DNA from: Ruminococcus sp.
GTDB lineage: Bacteria; Bacillota; Clostridia; Oscillospirales; Ruminococcaceae
DNA length: 64,000 nucleotides
Reading direction: 5' to 3'
Assembly (NCBI GenBank): GCA_023667165.1
Contig: JAMPAO010000002.1
Coordinates: 1 to 64,000 of the forward strand
Part shown: piece by piece, positions 43,665 through 52,702 of the stretch
Position numbering within the stretch: the stretch's first letter is position 1
Layout: each line of letters starts with the position of its first letter
Program-made: the position numbers and the translations under genes
Notes under the pieces: generated by a model
The model's database searches: none
Seen by the model: the letters and a program-made list of their open reading frames with translations, nothing else
Told to the model about the DNA's origin: nothing

Positions 43665-43690
43665 CCTTTCGGAATCGCAAGGTTTTCGTT

Positions 43691-45517
43691 TTATCGGATC
43701 TCGTCCTCAAGCGCACATCTGATGGAAGCCTCGTTCTCGCACCATGCCAGGCATTCGCCGTTGGGATCGTAGCCTTGGCACTGAGCGGTCATCTCGGCAA
43801 CTACCTGCTCGTAAGCCTCGTCGCTCTCGGCATAGATAGCTCTCCAGGAGTAAGTGGTTATGCACTTTGCTACCTGCTCCCAGATGATCTTCAGCTCATC
43901 GCTTCTGTCGGACTCGCTGTAGGAAGTACCCAGCGCTACCTTGTAGTTTACGCTGTCCATGTATTCCTGGGGAATGAAGTAACCCGTATAATCTCTCCAG
44001 TCCTGGAGAATCTCATAGGGAGTGTCGACCCGTCTGCTGCGCCAGTTTTCGCAGTTGTAGGTTTCGCCGTTGGAATCGGGGTTGGAAGCGTCCTTTGACC
44101 AGGTGGTGTTATTTGCCTGGAAGGTACCGTCGTTGAAGCTGCCGCCGCCCCACTCTTCGGGCATCATGGTATTCTTTCTGTCCTTGTAGGCCAGCTCGCC
44201 AAGCTCGGTAAAGCAGGTATTGCCCTCGTCGTCATAGTACCAGCAAACGTCCTTAGGTCCCCACCAGTAGGTCATATAACCCTCGGGAGTGGACAGGTAG
44301 TTGATGATAGCCATACAAAGCTCGGGATACTCGGTATTTGCGCCGATAGTCCAAAGTCTGTTGCCGCCCAGAACGTTCATGCCGTAGCAGAGAGGTGTGG
44401 CGTCTGCGGGGATAATGGGGTACATTCCCTTGCCCGCCTCAAGATGAGGCTCGCCGTTGTAAAGCTGAGAGCCTGCGTAATCAAAGATGGAGAAGAACAC
44501 GCCGCCCGCCTGTACCTTTTCGCTCATCTCGTTATAGGTCTGAGTCATGGAGTTGGGGTCGATAAGTCCTGCCTGATAGCATTTATTAAAGAATTTCAGC
44601 GCTTTGAGATAGGGTCCGTCCGGCTCGAGAGCGTCATGATATGTACCGTTCTCCACATCGTAAAGACCGAATCCCATTTCATCATAACCCCAGTAGCAGG
44701 TAGCGAACGCCTTTACATACATTGCCATATTGCCGTCCCAGTCGGGCCAAAGCGACATGGCGTACGCTTCGTTTCCGTTTTCGTCCTTTGGCTGAAGCTC
44801 TTTCATGTTTACAAAAACATTGAACAGATCGTCAAGATTGTTGATCTCGGGATAACCCAGCTCCTTGTAAAGATCCCAGCGGATATCCATTGTATAGAAG
44901 AACGCCTCGTGATCCTCCGTAGAGCTTGCCACGTTGTGACCGAAGCCGAAAAGCTTGTTGCCCGCGCCTATGGACTCGTTGAACCTCATATTGTTGGCGA
45001 TGGTATAGGGCATATTCTCCTTTACGTAAGGACCGTACTCCGTAAGGATATCGTCCTCGTTCCAGTCAAAGAGCATTCCCTCTTTTGCGGCTCTCTGATA
45101 ATCCGAGCCGTTTGATCCGAATATGACCAGATCGCCCAGATTTCCCGACTCCATACGCGTATCGAACATTCCCGTCGAATCGGGGATAATAGTCATAGTG
45201 CAGTTAAACTCGCGCTTCATGACCTCCGCGAACCAGCCCGTAAGCTGACCGGAGTAATTGGCAAGCTGGCTGTATACGGTGAGGTTGATAGTATCATCTC
45301 CGTAAAGGTCGGAAAGAGCCGCGCCGCCTCCGCCGTTATCGGAAGCTCCGCCGGTATCTCCGGCGTCCCCGCCGCCATCCGTTACCGCTGCCTGAAGATC
45401 TCCCGCTTCCGGGGTATCACTGCCGGAAGACACGTCGGGAGTCGTTGCTCCGCAGGCGGCAAGAGAACCCATCATTGCCAGAGAAATAACTCCGGCAAGC
45501 ATTCTTTTAGCTTTCAT
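43691..45517 (-). CDS. Extracellular solute-binding lipoprotein (LplA-like)
   Basis: 608 aa. Signal peptide with lipobox LAAC (lipidated C22), acidic Gly-rich linker, then a family 1-type binding domain (DLVIFGSNGSDYQRAAKEGM; WTIGANTEYPELCMAIINYL). Binds an oligosaccharide outside the membrane and delivers it to the two permeases encoded upstream. Substrate unknown. The ATPase is not encoded here; such systems commonly share MsmX-type ATPases. Confidence 0.9.
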   Translation of the reverse strand: MKAKRMLAGVISLAMMGSLAACGATTPDVSSGSDTPEAGDLQAAVTDGGGDAGDTGGASDNGGGGAALSDLYGDDTINLTVYSQLANYSGQLTGWFAEVMKREFNCTMTIIPDSTGMFDTRMESGNLGDLVIFGSNGSDYQRAAKEGMLFDWNEDDILTEYGPYVKENMPYTIANNMRFNESIGAGNKLFGFGHNVASSTEDHEAFFYTMDIRWDLYKELGYPEINNLDDLFNVFVNMKELQPKDENGNEAYAMSLWPDWDGNMAMYVKAFATCYWGYDEMGFGLYDVENGTYHDALEPDGPYLKALKFFNKCYQAGLIDPNSMTQTYNEMSEKVQAGGVFFSIFDYAGSQLYNGEPHLEAGKGMYPIIPADATPLCYGMNVLGGNRLWTIGANTEYPELCMAIINYLSTPEGYMTYWWGPKDVCWYYDDEGNTCFTELGELAYKDRKNTMMPEEWGGGSFNDGTFQANNTTWSKDASNPDSNGETYNCENWRSRRVDTPYEILQDWRDYTGYFIPQEYMDSVNYKVALGTSYSESDRSDELKIIWEQVAKCITTYSWRAIYAESDEAYEQVVAEMTAQCQGYDPNGECLAWCENEASIRCALEDEIR

Positions 45518-45589
45518 AAATTTCCTCCTGTGAAATTAATATTTACTTTGCCGCTTTTAGGCAATACGGCGGCAATAGATAACTTACGA

Positions 45590-46549
45590 TCAACCCTTGA
45601 CCGCGCCCAGCATAAGACCCTTTTCAAAGTATCTCTGCATAAAGGGATATACGCAAAGGATAGGCAGGATCGTTACCATGGAAATGGTGTACTGTATTAT
45701 CTTTGTGCTTGCCGCTCCCGCAAGAGCCGAGGAATCGGAGCTGCTTGTGCCGGAAGCCACCATAGCGCCCAGATTGGAGCTTTGGTTAAGATATATGTAC
45801 AGTCTGTGCTGGAGGGTATACAGGTCGGGCGAATTGGCGTTGAGGATAAGCGAATCCTGGAAGGAATTCCAATGTCCCACCGCTCCGAAAATGGCTATAG
45901 TGGCAAGTATGGGCTTGCTGAGAGGCCAGATTATCTTGCGGAAGATGGTCCAGTAGCTCGCACCGTCCATAAACGCGCTCTCCTCTATCTCTCCAGGGAT
46001 AGATTCGATATACGTCTTTACCAGGATAATATTGTAGGGCGAAACGATGCCCGGTATTATATAAGCCGCAAAGGTATCGGTAAGACCCAGCATTGCCATG
46101 TTCATGTACCATGCGATAAGTCCCGCGTTAAAGTACATGGTTATTACAAGAAAGCGGTACCAGAACTGTCTGTGCCACATTTCCTTTTTGGTAACAAGAT
46201 ATCCCGCAAGACTGGACACGAACACCATTATTGCCGTACCTGCTATGGTACGCACCACGGTGATGCCGACGGAATTCCAAAGATCGCCCACGCTGCCCAT
46301 AGAAATGTAGTTCTGTAGGGTAAGCTGCCTGGGGATAAGGGTGATAGCTCCCCTTGTTACCAGCTCGGGGGCGGAAATGGTGTTGATGAAAATGTAGTAA
46401 AAGGGGAATATACAGCTAAGGGTAAAGATAAAGAAGAAAGCATAGTTGATAATGCTGAATATAATATCTCCCGCTGTAAGCTTGATGTGCTTGGGGGCGT
46501 CAGCCGAACCCTGTTCATGATTTTTTTTCAAAGTGTTTGCAGCAGCCAT
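45590..46549 (-). CDS. Carbohydrate ABC permease (LplC/YtcP-like)
   Basis: 319 aa, six transmembrane helices and the cytoplasmic EAA loop EESAFMDGASYWTIFRKIIW. C-terminal ending FEKGLMLGAVKG is typical of the YtcP family. Starts 13 bases after the first permease gene; the binding protein gene follows. Confidence 0.93.
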   Translation of the reverse strand: MAAANTLKKNHEQGSADAPKHIKLTAGDIIFSIINYAFFFIFTLSCIFPFYYIFINTISAPELVTRGAITLIPRQLTLQNYISMGSVGDLWNSVGITVVRTIAGTAIMVFVSSLAGYLVTKKEMWHRQFWYRFLVITMYFNAGLIAWYMNMAMLGLTDTFAAYIIPGIVSPYNIILVKTYIESIPGEIEESAFMDGASYWTIFRKIIWPLSKPILATIAIFGAVGHWNSFQDSLILNANSPDLYTLQHRLYIYLNQSSNLGAMVASGTSSSDSSALAGAASTKIIQYTISMVTILPILCVYPFMQRYFEKGLMLGAVKG

Positions 46550-46562
46550 TTTTTCCCCTCCC

Positions 46563-48083
46563 TTATACTATGCTTTCGCCGCGGACAGCCTTGGAAACTC
46601 CGTTGGCGGCAAACAGAAGAATTACGCTGATAATTGATTTCACCATACCGATGACCGTTGACAGAGGGATAAGTCCCTTGTCGATACCCAGATTGTAAAC
46701 GTACAGGTCGAGAACCTGTATGGATTCACGGTTCACCGCATTGGAAAATACCAGATACTGATCCATGCCGTTGGAAAGAATATTCGCAATGGACATAAGC
46801 AGCAGCACGCAGTAGGTCGGGATAAGCTCGGGAATGGTTATGTACCACATCTTGGCGAAGCGTCCCGCTCCGTCGACCGTCGCAGCCTCGTACAGTCCTT
46901 GATCGATACCCGAAATGGCAGCTATGTAGATGATCGCGCTCCAGCCTACGCCCTTCCACAGACCCCATGCCAGCATTTTCAGCCACATATGAGCGTCGGA
47001 CATAAGATAGTTGGTGGTAACGCTTCCTCCCGTAACGCTGTTTATCATGGTATTGATAAAGCCGTCGGTGGAAAATATGGCGATGGCGATGGCATAAACC
47101 AAGATCCAGCTTATGAAGTTGGGGATAGTGGTAAAGGTCTGCACAAAACGCCTGAAAGTGGTGTTCTTTATTTCCGAAAGGAAAACGGCAAAAACCATGG
47201 GAACCCAGCTTGTAATAATGCCCAATCCGCTCATTGCAAGGGTATTTTTAAGCACCGTAACAAGATCCTTTACCGTTGCGGAGGAGCGGAAAAGCTCCGT
47301 AAACCACTTAAAGCCGACAAATTTGTCCGCCGTCAGCGTTTCTCCGGATTTATAGTTAAAGAACGCATATCTCCAGCCGTAGAGAGGGAGATAGCTGAAA
47401 ACAAAAGTCAGAGCGATAATGGGGAGCATCATCAAAAAGAGCTGATACTTCGGCTCCATTTCATAGATCTCACCCTTTTCCGTTTTTGGGATAAGCAAAA
47501 AGATTACAAGAGCGCAGACGATATAGATAACAGCCAAAGCCATATAAACATATCCTATATTCGGATACATAGGCTGAACTCTGTCTACCTTGTCAACGGA
47601 GATCGCCAGTGCGGCAATGCTGTTGTAAAGGCTCTTCATCCATACCATAGTGCCAAGCTCCGCAGCTCCCGCGCAGGCGGAAAAAACAAGTCCCAGTTTT
47701 TTGAGCTTTCTGTTTCCCAGCGACATACAGCCACCTGCAGCGGCTGCAACAATGGAAAGGATAACGATAAAAGCGCACACGTTCAGAGCTTTGAATGTGG
47801 ATTCATCTACCCAGCCCTGTCTGAACGCACGTCCGAAATTAGCCACGATAGACTTATAGGAAACGCCGCAGGAAAACAGGGAAAGATTTTTATTTATCAT
47901 TCCGCTGAGCCGTGCGGGATTGAAAGCGGGGAAAAAAAGCGCCACGGTATTGACCAGCACCGCTATACGCAGCAGCCAGTATATTTTATCAGCTATCTTT
48001 TCGCCCGTTGTCTTGGGTATCTCCTGTTTTTTCTTCGGGACAGACCCGAAGTTCGCCGATAAAGCGGCATTCTTATCTGCCAT
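46563..48083 (-). CDS. Carbohydrate ABC permease with N-terminal extension (LplB-like)
   Basis: 506 aa (from ATG 48083). The C-terminal 300 residues are an LplB-type permease with the EAA loop EAATVDGAGRFAKMWYITI. The first about 190 residues add three to four helices (FPAFNPARL; VIILSIVAAAAGGCM), making it longer than the usual about 310 aa. The start is uncertain: ATG at 48092 or at 48083 (4 and 13 bases past GGAAGG). First gene of the sugar transporter operon. Confidence 0.88.
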   Translation of the reverse strand: MADKNAALSANFGSVPKKKQEIPKTTGEKIADKIYWLLRIAVLVNTVALFFPAFNPARLSGMINKNLSLFSCGVSYKSIVANFGRAFRQGWVDESTFKALNVCAFIVILSIVAAAAGGCMSLGNRKLKKLGLVFSACAGAAELGTMVWMKSLYNSIAALAISVDKVDRVQPMYPNIGYVYMALAVIYIVCALVIFLLIPKTEKGEIYEMEPKYQLFLMMLPIIALTFVFSYLPLYGWRYAFFNYKSGETLTADKFVGFKWFTELFRSSATVKDLVTVLKNTLAMSGLGIITSWVPMVFAVFLSEIKNTTFRRFVQTFTTIPNFISWILVYAIAIAIFSTDGFINTMINSVTGGSVTTNYLMSDAHMWLKMLAWGLWKGVGWSAIIYIAAISGIDQGLYEAATVDGAGRFAKMWYITIPELIPTYCVLLLMSIANILSNGMDQYLVFSNAVNRESIQVLDLYVYNLGIDKGLIPLSTVIGMVKSIISVILLFAANGVSKAVRGESIV

Positions 48084-48198
48084 AAAATACATCAGACCTT
48101 CCGGAGGCAAGAAGCAGGAGATCTTTTAATAAAAAATGCCGATCCGCTTCGTTACCCTGTGATTTTGGTGAGGATACGTTAATACTCCGAAACAGTAA

Positions 48199-48239
48199 CC
48201 CGCCCTCACTGAAAACTCGTATTTTCGGGGAGAGCGGGC
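48199..48239 (-). terminator. Terminator of the duplicated-domain surface protein gene
   Basis: Long imperfect stem CCCGCCCTC...GAAAA / TTTTC...GAGAGCGGG about 30 bases after the stop at 48268; no strong T-run. Confidence 0.5.
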
Positions 48240-48267
48240 AATAATACTCCTTGATCTTAATATATTA

Positions 48268-49713
48268 TCAAGACTTCTTCTTGACAACAACTACCACAAC
48301 AACCGCCACAACTATAACCGCAATAACAACTATAGCTATCACGCCGCCGTTTGAAGAGGATTCGGCAGCGGGCGCGGAAGCGGAAGCAGCCTGTGTTTCG
48401 GCGGGAGTTTCTTCAGCCGCCGCTGTTGTTTCTTCCTCGGAGGAAGCGTCGTCCGCACCCTCGTCGGGAACGTCTGCGGCTTCCTCGGGAGTATCCTCCT
48501 CCGGCTCGTCAGCATCTGCCGCTGCGTTTTCGTTGTCGTAATTAAATCCGGAAACTGTAAACTTAAGCTCTATGGAATCCTCCGGCATAATGTAGCCGAA
48601 CAGTCCCTCAGCCTTGCCCAGATCCTCGTTCCAAATATTGATCGCAAGCCATTTGGTGTATACCTCGGCGTCGGGATCGAGGAACGCTTCGTCAAATACG
48701 TACTTGGACTGACCGTCAAGGATAACCTCAACATCTGTTATCTTGAGGGTATCGTTAAGAGGGATATCAGAGGAAACGAACAGCAGATTGAACGTTTCAT
48801 CGTCGCCGAAATCAAAATCGGTAACAGAAACGGAATATGTGCCGTTGCCCGCGATCTTCGCGTCGGTGAACTTTCCGCCCTTGTTGAGAGCCGTGGGACC
48901 GTCCCAGCCTGTGAGCTGATCGAACCAAACCGTGCCGTCGTCTGCGGTAACGCCGTAGCCGTATGCTGCGTCGTCATATGCGTTTCTGAAGGTATAGCTT
49001 GCGGACTGAACGCCTATGTAAGCGTTATACTCGCCGTCGGGATCAAACGAGCCGTCGCCGGCATCGGAGCCGCCCTCTTCCTCCGAGGAAGCCGCACCGG
49101 AATTGTCGTAATCGAAGCCGGAAACGGTGAACTGCAATTCAACTGAATCCTCCGGCATAATATATCCGAACAGTCCGTCAGCCTTGCCCAGATCGTCATT
49201 CCAGATATTGATGGCAAGCCATTTCATATATTCCTCTGCGTCGGGATCCATATAAGCCTCGTCAAATACATACTTGTCCTGACCGTCCAGAACGACATGA
49301 ACGTCGGATATCTTGACGGTATCGTTAAGAGGGATATCGGAGGAAACGAACAGCAGATTCAGCGTTTCATCGTCGCCGAAATCAAAATCGGTAACGGAAA
49401 CGGAATATGTGCCGTTGCCCGCTATCTCCGCGTCAACAAAGCTGCCGCCCTTGTTAAGAGCCGTAGGACCGTCCCAGCCTGTGAGCTGGTCGAACCAGAC
49501 AGTGCCGTCGTCTGCGGTAACTCCGTAGCCGTATGTTGCGTCGTCATACGCGTTTCTGAAGGTATAGCTTGCCGTCTGAATACCTATGTAAGCATGATAA
49601 GTTCCGTTTAAGTCGACATCCTCGGCAGATACGGGCAATGCCGCAAACGCAGTCATATTCAGCGCTGCCAAAGCCGCGGCGGTGATACCGCCCAATAATC
49701 GCGATCTCTTCAT
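48268..49713 (-). CDS. Surface protein with two nearly identical domains and C-terminal anchor
   Basis: 481 aa. Signal peptide to about A30 (TAAALAALNMTAFAALPVSA). Two tandem domains, residues 37-204 and 229-394, share long identical blocks (ADDGTVWFDQLTGWDG; VSVTDFDFGDDET; PLNDT). The pattern is beta-rich and carbohydrate-binding-like; family unknown. An acidic Ala/Glu linker leads to a transmembrane helix (GVIAIVVIAVIVVAVVVVVV) with the tail KKKS and no LPxTG. Promoter at 49774-49802; ribosome site AGGAGAA. Confidence 0.75.
   Translation of the reverse strand: MKRSRLLGGITAAALAALNMTAFAALPVSAEDVDLNGTYHAYIGIQTASYTFRNAYDDATYGYGVTADDGTVWFDQLTGWDGPTALNKGGSFVDAEIAGNGTYSVSVTDFDFGDDETLNLLFVSSDIPLNDTVKISDVHVVLDGQDKYVFDEAYMDPDAEEYMKWLAINIWNDDLGKADGLFGYIMPEDSVELQFTVSGFDYDNSGAASSEEEGGSDAGDGSFDPDGEYNAYIGVQSASYTFRNAYDDAAYGYGVTADDGTVWFDQLTGWDGPTALNKGGKFTDAKIAGNGTYSVSVTDFDFGDDETFNLLFVSSDIPLNDTLKITDVEVILDGQSKYVFDEAFLDPDAEVYTKWLAINIWNEDLGKAEGLFGYIMPEDSIELKFTVSGFNYDNENAAADADEPEEDTPEEAADVPDEGADDASSEEETTAAAEETPAETQAASASAPAAESSSNGGVIAIVVIAVIVVAVVVVVVVKKKS
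48532..49029. repeat. Duplicated domain, unit 2
   Basis: Encodes residues 229-394 of the surface protein. It is near-identical at DNA and protein level to 49102-49605, so the duplication is recent. Confidence 0.85.
49102..49605. repeat. Duplicated domain, unit 1
   Basis: Encodes residues 37-204, the first copy of the duplicated module. Confidence 0.85.
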
Positions 49714-49773
49714 AATTGCATTTCTCCTAACAAGCTGTAATCATGTTAACCGATTACATTTTTATTTATAATA

Positions 49774-49802
49774 ATTATAATATAAATCACAAAACTATTC
49801 AA
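49774..49802 (-). promoter_or_regulatory. Promoter of the duplicated-domain surface protein
   Basis: Minus-strand TTGAAT (49797-49802), 17 bases, TATAAT (49774-49779). Confidence 0.7.
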
Positions 49803-49898
49803 CCATTATTTTAACCAAATATAAACGTTCGCATATGTAAATTTACACAAAAAAATAGTGCAAACCGAACTAAACAATATTGAAATTTACGATAACGT

Positions 49899-50228
49899 TC
49901 ATTTTCTTACAAAGGCGTTATCCTTGTCGGTGACGCCGCAGTCGTCGGAATGATACCGCTCGACCGTCATATGCAGATCGTATTTTTCCCGCAGCTCGGC
50001 TATTTTCTTCATCATAGGCGAGCTATGGTGACGGTCTATCGCTTGACTGTCCTCCCATTTATCTATCAGCAGCACCGTTTCACCGCCGTCTGCGGGGATA
50101 AAATAATCATATCCCAAATTGCCCTTTTCTTTTCTGATATCCTCCGCTGTGCCGCTTGCCTCCATTTCTTCGGCAAATTTCTTCGCGCTGCCGTTTTTTC
50201 CTCTGTAGTAAATGTTTATAACTATCAT
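49899..50228 (-). CDS. ABM/YgiN-family monooxygenase-like protein
   Basis: 109 aa ferredoxin-like protein of the antibiotic biosynthesis monooxygenase family: KNGSAKKFAEEMEAS, YDYFIPADGGETVLLIDKWE and the DRHHSSPMM helix. Such proteins act as quinol or small-molecule oxygenases or heme-interacting proteins; the substrate is not predictable. It follows rpsR on the same strand after a terminator. Confidence 0.85.
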   Translation of the reverse strand: MIVINIYYRGKNGSAKKFAEEMEASGTAEDIRKEKGNLGYDYFIPADGGETVLLIDKWEDSQAIDRHHSSPMMKKIAELREKYDLHMTVERYHSDDCGVTDKDNAFVRK

Positions 50229-50251
50229 TTAAAAGCCTCCCCATAAAAAAA

Positions 50252-50274
50252 TGCCGCGGCTTTGCACCGCGGCA
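50252..50274 (-). terminator. Terminator of the rpsF-ssb-rpsR operon
   Basis: Perfect TGCCGCGG (50252-50259) / CCGCGGCA (50267-50274) stem, then a run of Ts on the minus strand (50244-50251), 13 bases after the rpsR stop. Confidence 0.93.
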
Positions 50275-50286
50275 GCAATCATTATT

Positions 50287-50535
50287 TCAGTCGGAAACGT
50301 AAGGAAGAAGAGCGACATATCTTGCTCTCTTGATAGCGACCGTCAGCTCTCTCTGATGATAAGCGCAGGTTCCCGTAACTCTTCTGGGAAGAATTTTGGA
50401 ACGCTCCGTCATGCACTTTTTCAGCTTAGCAGTATCCTTGTAATCTATCTTCTCAACTCTGTCGGCGCAGAACATACAAACCTTTTTGCGGTTCCTCTTA
50501 ACGCCTCTGGGAGCTCTTTGAGTATCCCTTTCCAT
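50287..50535 (-). CDS. rpsR: 30S ribosomal protein S18
   Basis: 82 aa. Signature [18 protein letters not shown] and [19 protein letters not shown]. This is the zinc-binding (cysteine-containing) S18 form, with CxxC and further Cys/His. The ATG at 50535 follows AAAGGAGG. Last gene of the rpsF-ssb-rpsR operon. Confidence 0.97.
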   Translation of the reverse strand: MERDTQRAPRGVKRNRKKVCMFCADRVEKIDYKDTAKLKKCMTERSKILPRRVTGTCAYHQRELTVAIKRARYVALLPYVSD

Positions 50536-50578
50536 GATGAAACCTCCTTTTAGGATAATAGTGTGTTTTCCATTTTCA

Positions 50579-51085
50579 TCAGAACGGCAGATCGCTGTCG
50601 CTGATGACCTCTTCAAAGTCGCTCAGATCACCCACCGAAACGGATGGCTGTGCGGGAGCCGACTGTGAATTGAAATTTTGCTGAGGTGAACCGTAATCAC
50701 CGTAATTAGGCTGACCGTATCCGCCCTGCTGATAATTTCCGCCCTGTCCGCCGCCCTGTGCCTTTTCACCCGTAAAGTACACATTTGAAGCGTAGACCTC
50801 GGTAACGTAATGCCTTACCTCGGGATAACGCTTGTCGTCATAGGTGCGGCTGCGCAGTTCGCCTTCAACGCAGATCATGCTTCCCTTGCTGAAATACCGG
50901 CATATAAATTCCGCTGTCTGCCGCCACGCCACAACATTTATAAAATCGGACTGTCTGTCGCCGTTCTGTCCCGCAAAATTGCGCTGAACAGCCACGGTGA
51001 ACTGGCAGTTATTCTGTCCCGACGCGGTCTGGCGAAGCTCGGGATCGGCAGTAAGTCTGCCCATGATAATGACCTTATTGAGCAT
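50579..51085 (-). CDS. ssb: Single-stranded DNA-binding protein
   Basis: 168 aa. N-terminal OB fold ([20 protein letters not shown]), Gly/Gln-rich linker ([19 protein letters not shown]) and the acidic C-terminal tip DSDLPF that recruits RecO and other repair proteins. Lies between rpsF and rpsR as in most Firmicutes. Confidence 0.97.
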   Translation of the reverse strand: MLNKVIIMGRLTADPELRQTASGQNNCQFTVAVQRNFAGQNGDRQSDFINVVAWRQTAEFICRYFSKGSMICVEGELRSRTYDDKRYPEVRHYVTEVYASNVYFTGEKAQGGGQGGNYQQGGYGQPNYGDYGSPQQNFNSQSAPAQPSVSVGDLSDFEEVISDSDLPF

Positions 51086-51106
51086 AAAATACAGCCTCCT
51101 TAAACA

Positions 51107-51397
51107 TTACTTTACAGTGATCATAGAACGCATAACGCCCTCGGTAATGCCGAGTACACGGTCAAGCTCAGCGGGGAACGCAGGCTGCGAAGTAAATGTG
51201 TAAAGCACATAATAAGCCTCTGTCTGGAAATCAATGGGATAAGCAAGCTTTCTCTTGCCCCATTCGTCAACAGACTCGACAGTACCTGCGGCTTCCATCA
51301 TAGACTTGAATTTCTCCGTAAGAGCCTTGATACCGTCCTCACCCTGCTTGAGACTGAAAACAACCATTGCCTCATAGGTTTCGTCGATCTTTGCCAT
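51107..51397 (-). CDS. rpsF: 30S ribosomal protein S6
   Basis: 96 aa ferredoxin-like S6, which pairs with S18 in the 30S platform: YEAMVVFSLKQGEDGIKAL and DEWGKRKLAYPIDFQTEAYY. First gene of the operon, with a strong promoter and structured leader. Confidence 0.96.
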   Translation of the reverse strand: MAKIDETYEAMVVFSLKQGEDGIKALTEKFKSMMEAAGTVESVDEWGKRKLAYPIDFQTEAYYVLYTFTSQPAFPAELDRVLGITEGVMRSMITVK

Positions 51398-51455
51398 TAT
51401 AAAAGCACCTCCTCTTGGATCACGCCCGCAGTCTTATGCTGCGAACGAGGATAAC
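51398..51455 (-). promoter_or_regulatory. Structured leader of rpsF (possible S6:S18 autoregulatory RNA)
   Basis: The leader folds into a 9-bp hairpin (CGTTCGCAG ... CTGCGGGCG) with loop CATAAGA, before the GAGGAGG ribosome site. S6-S18 complexes autoregulate rpsF leaders in many bacteria; I cannot confirm the conserved CCG bulge, so this is a low-confidence assignment. Confidence 0.35.
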
Positions 51456-51461
51456 AAATTT

Positions 51462-51490
51462 ATTATAGCACTTATCTCCGCGCTTGTCAA
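51462..51490 (-). promoter_or_regulatory. Promoter of the rpsF-ssb-rpsR operon
   Basis: Minus-strand TTGACA (51485-51490), 17 bases, TATAAT (51462-51467). Perfect consensus. Confidence 0.92.
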
Positions 51491-51579
51491 GGAAAAGTTT
51501 GAAAATTTCCTCATTTTCTCATATCGTGAGTATTTATGACCGCTTTTTTCGGCGCAATTATACAAATCCGCCGAAAAAA

Positions 51580-51837
51580 TCACCCCTTGACCGCGCCGAA
51601 CAGACTTTTTTTCTCGTATGGCTCACAGCTTACCGATATAAGCTCGTAGCCTGCATTTTTCACGGCGCTTTCAAGCTCCCGTTCGGATATTTCCCGTTCC
51701 GCTATAATGACCGTCTGTTTCTTTTTATGGGAGCTTACGACCTTTTTTACCGCAAAAGCGTTTCTTACTGCGTCGTTGATATGCGCCTCGCACATACCGC
51801 ACGCCATTCCCTCTATTCCCAGCGTCAGCTTTACCAT
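51580..51837 (-). CDS. Heavy-metal-associated (HMA) domain protein, CopZ-like
   Basis: 85 aa soluble metallochaperone-like protein with the metal site GMACGMC (C13, C16) and the HMA fold order. Normally such proteins deliver copper to P-type ATPases, but no ATPase or CsoR is adjacent. The promoter carries a 16-base palindrome and an extra inverted repeat, suggesting metal-responsive control. The start follows GGAGGATGAGCT. Confidence 0.85.
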   Translation of the reverse strand: MVKLTLGIEGMACGMCEAHINDAVRNAFAVKKVVSSHKKKQTVIIAEREISERELESAVKNAGYELISVSCEPYEKKSLFGAVKG

Positions 51838-51861
51838 AGCTCATCCTCCGTTCGTTTGTTA

Positions 51862-51913
51862 TTAGCGACAGCTAACTTGATATAATTATATCATCTTTTA
51901 CCTGCCCTGTCAA
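51862..51913 (-). promoter_or_regulatory. HMA gene promoter with palindromic operators
   Basis: Minus-strand TTGACA (51908-51913), 17 bases, TATAAT (51885-51890). The -10 region lies inside the perfect palindrome TGATATAATTATATCA (51878-51893). A second inverted repeat, TTAGC / GCTAA around GACA (51862-51875), lies nearer the gene and resembles DtxR/IdeR half-sites. Confidence 0.65.
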
Positions 51914-52000
51914 GTCCCGACAGTTACCGTATATGCATGATATGTTTTAAGCGGCGGCGCAGCGGGTAAGGCAAGATTTATCCTGAGTTTAATATCAATA

Positions 52001-52043
52001 AAAAACCGGCAAAGCATATTTGATAATATACCTTCCGGTTTTT
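52001..52043 (-). terminator. Terminator of the cheC-cheD end of the flagellar cluster
   Basis: AAAAACCGG (52001-52009) pairs with CCGGTTTTT (52035-52043); on the minus strand this reads into TTTTTTATT right after the cheD stop. Confidence 0.82.
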
Positions 52044-52050
52044 GTTTGAT

Positions 52051-52524
52051 TCATATCATAAGAGTGGGTCTGGTCGCCGCTCTTATTTCCATTATCCCGT
52101 CGTCGGAATGAAAAAATACCGTTCTTCCGAAGTTTGAACCCGTCTGCTCGGCTACTATGGGGATATTGTAGGTTTTGAGCACCTTTTTTACCGCTTCCAC
52201 ATTCCTCTCGCCTATGTTGAAAACCGCCGTGTTGGTTCCGAACATCTGCGCGCCTCCTGCTATTTTTGCTGTAAGACGGTATTTCTTTGCGCCTGTATTG
52301 CACATTTTTTGTATCAGCTCAGTTATACCTGTATCGGCGTATCTCCGCATATTATCCGCAGGCGCGCTTGATTCGCTGCTCCAAGGGAGCATTATATGAG
52401 CAAGTCCCGCGATCTTCAGCTCGGCGTCATATACGCATATGCCAACGCATGAACCGAGTGCGTAGGTTGCCAGTACGTCGGGACATCTGACAACGTTCAG
52501 ATCTGCTATACCCACATTAACCAT
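52051..52524 (-). CDS. cheD: Chemoreceptor glutamine deamidase CheD
   Basis: 157 aa. Deamidates glutamines of chemoreceptors and stimulates CheC. Catalytic C26 (TYALGSCVGI) and H43 (AGLAHIMLP) are present. The ATG at 52524 has GGGAGG 12 bases upstream; a longer in-frame version lacks a site. Follows cheC, its regulatory partner. Confidence 0.94.
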   Translation of the reverse strand: MVNVGIADLNVVRCPDVLATYALGSCVGICVYDAELKIAGLAHIMLPWSSESSAPADNMRRYADTGITELIQKMCNTGAKKYRLTAKIAGGAQMFGTNTAVFNIGERNVEAVKKVLKTYNIPIVAEQTGSNFGRTVFFHSDDGIMEIRAATRPTLMI

Positions 52525-52646
52525 TTTTGTATAAGACCTCCCGTGCGGGCTGACAGGTGATAGCCTCATAATATTTTTTCAAAAACGCTTACCTTTCAGC
52601 CGTCGAATTTATATCATTTCCCGAATGTTCAAAGCTCCGCTTTCAG

Positions 52647-52698
52647 CAAGCAGAGAACGTGCCGCACCCGCCGCTGAACGAGGCGGGGACATCTCTCT
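52647..52698 (-). repeat. GC-rich hairpin element, copy 2
   Basis: 52 bases matching 13585-13639 at about 48 positions, with the same CCCGCC / GGCGGG stem and AGAG / CTCT arms. It starts a few bases after the cheC stop (52703) on the minus strand, in the 178-base cheC-cheD gap. As in copy 1, TTATATTT lies beside the element. Confidence 0.7.
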
Positions 52699-52702
52699 TC
52701 GG

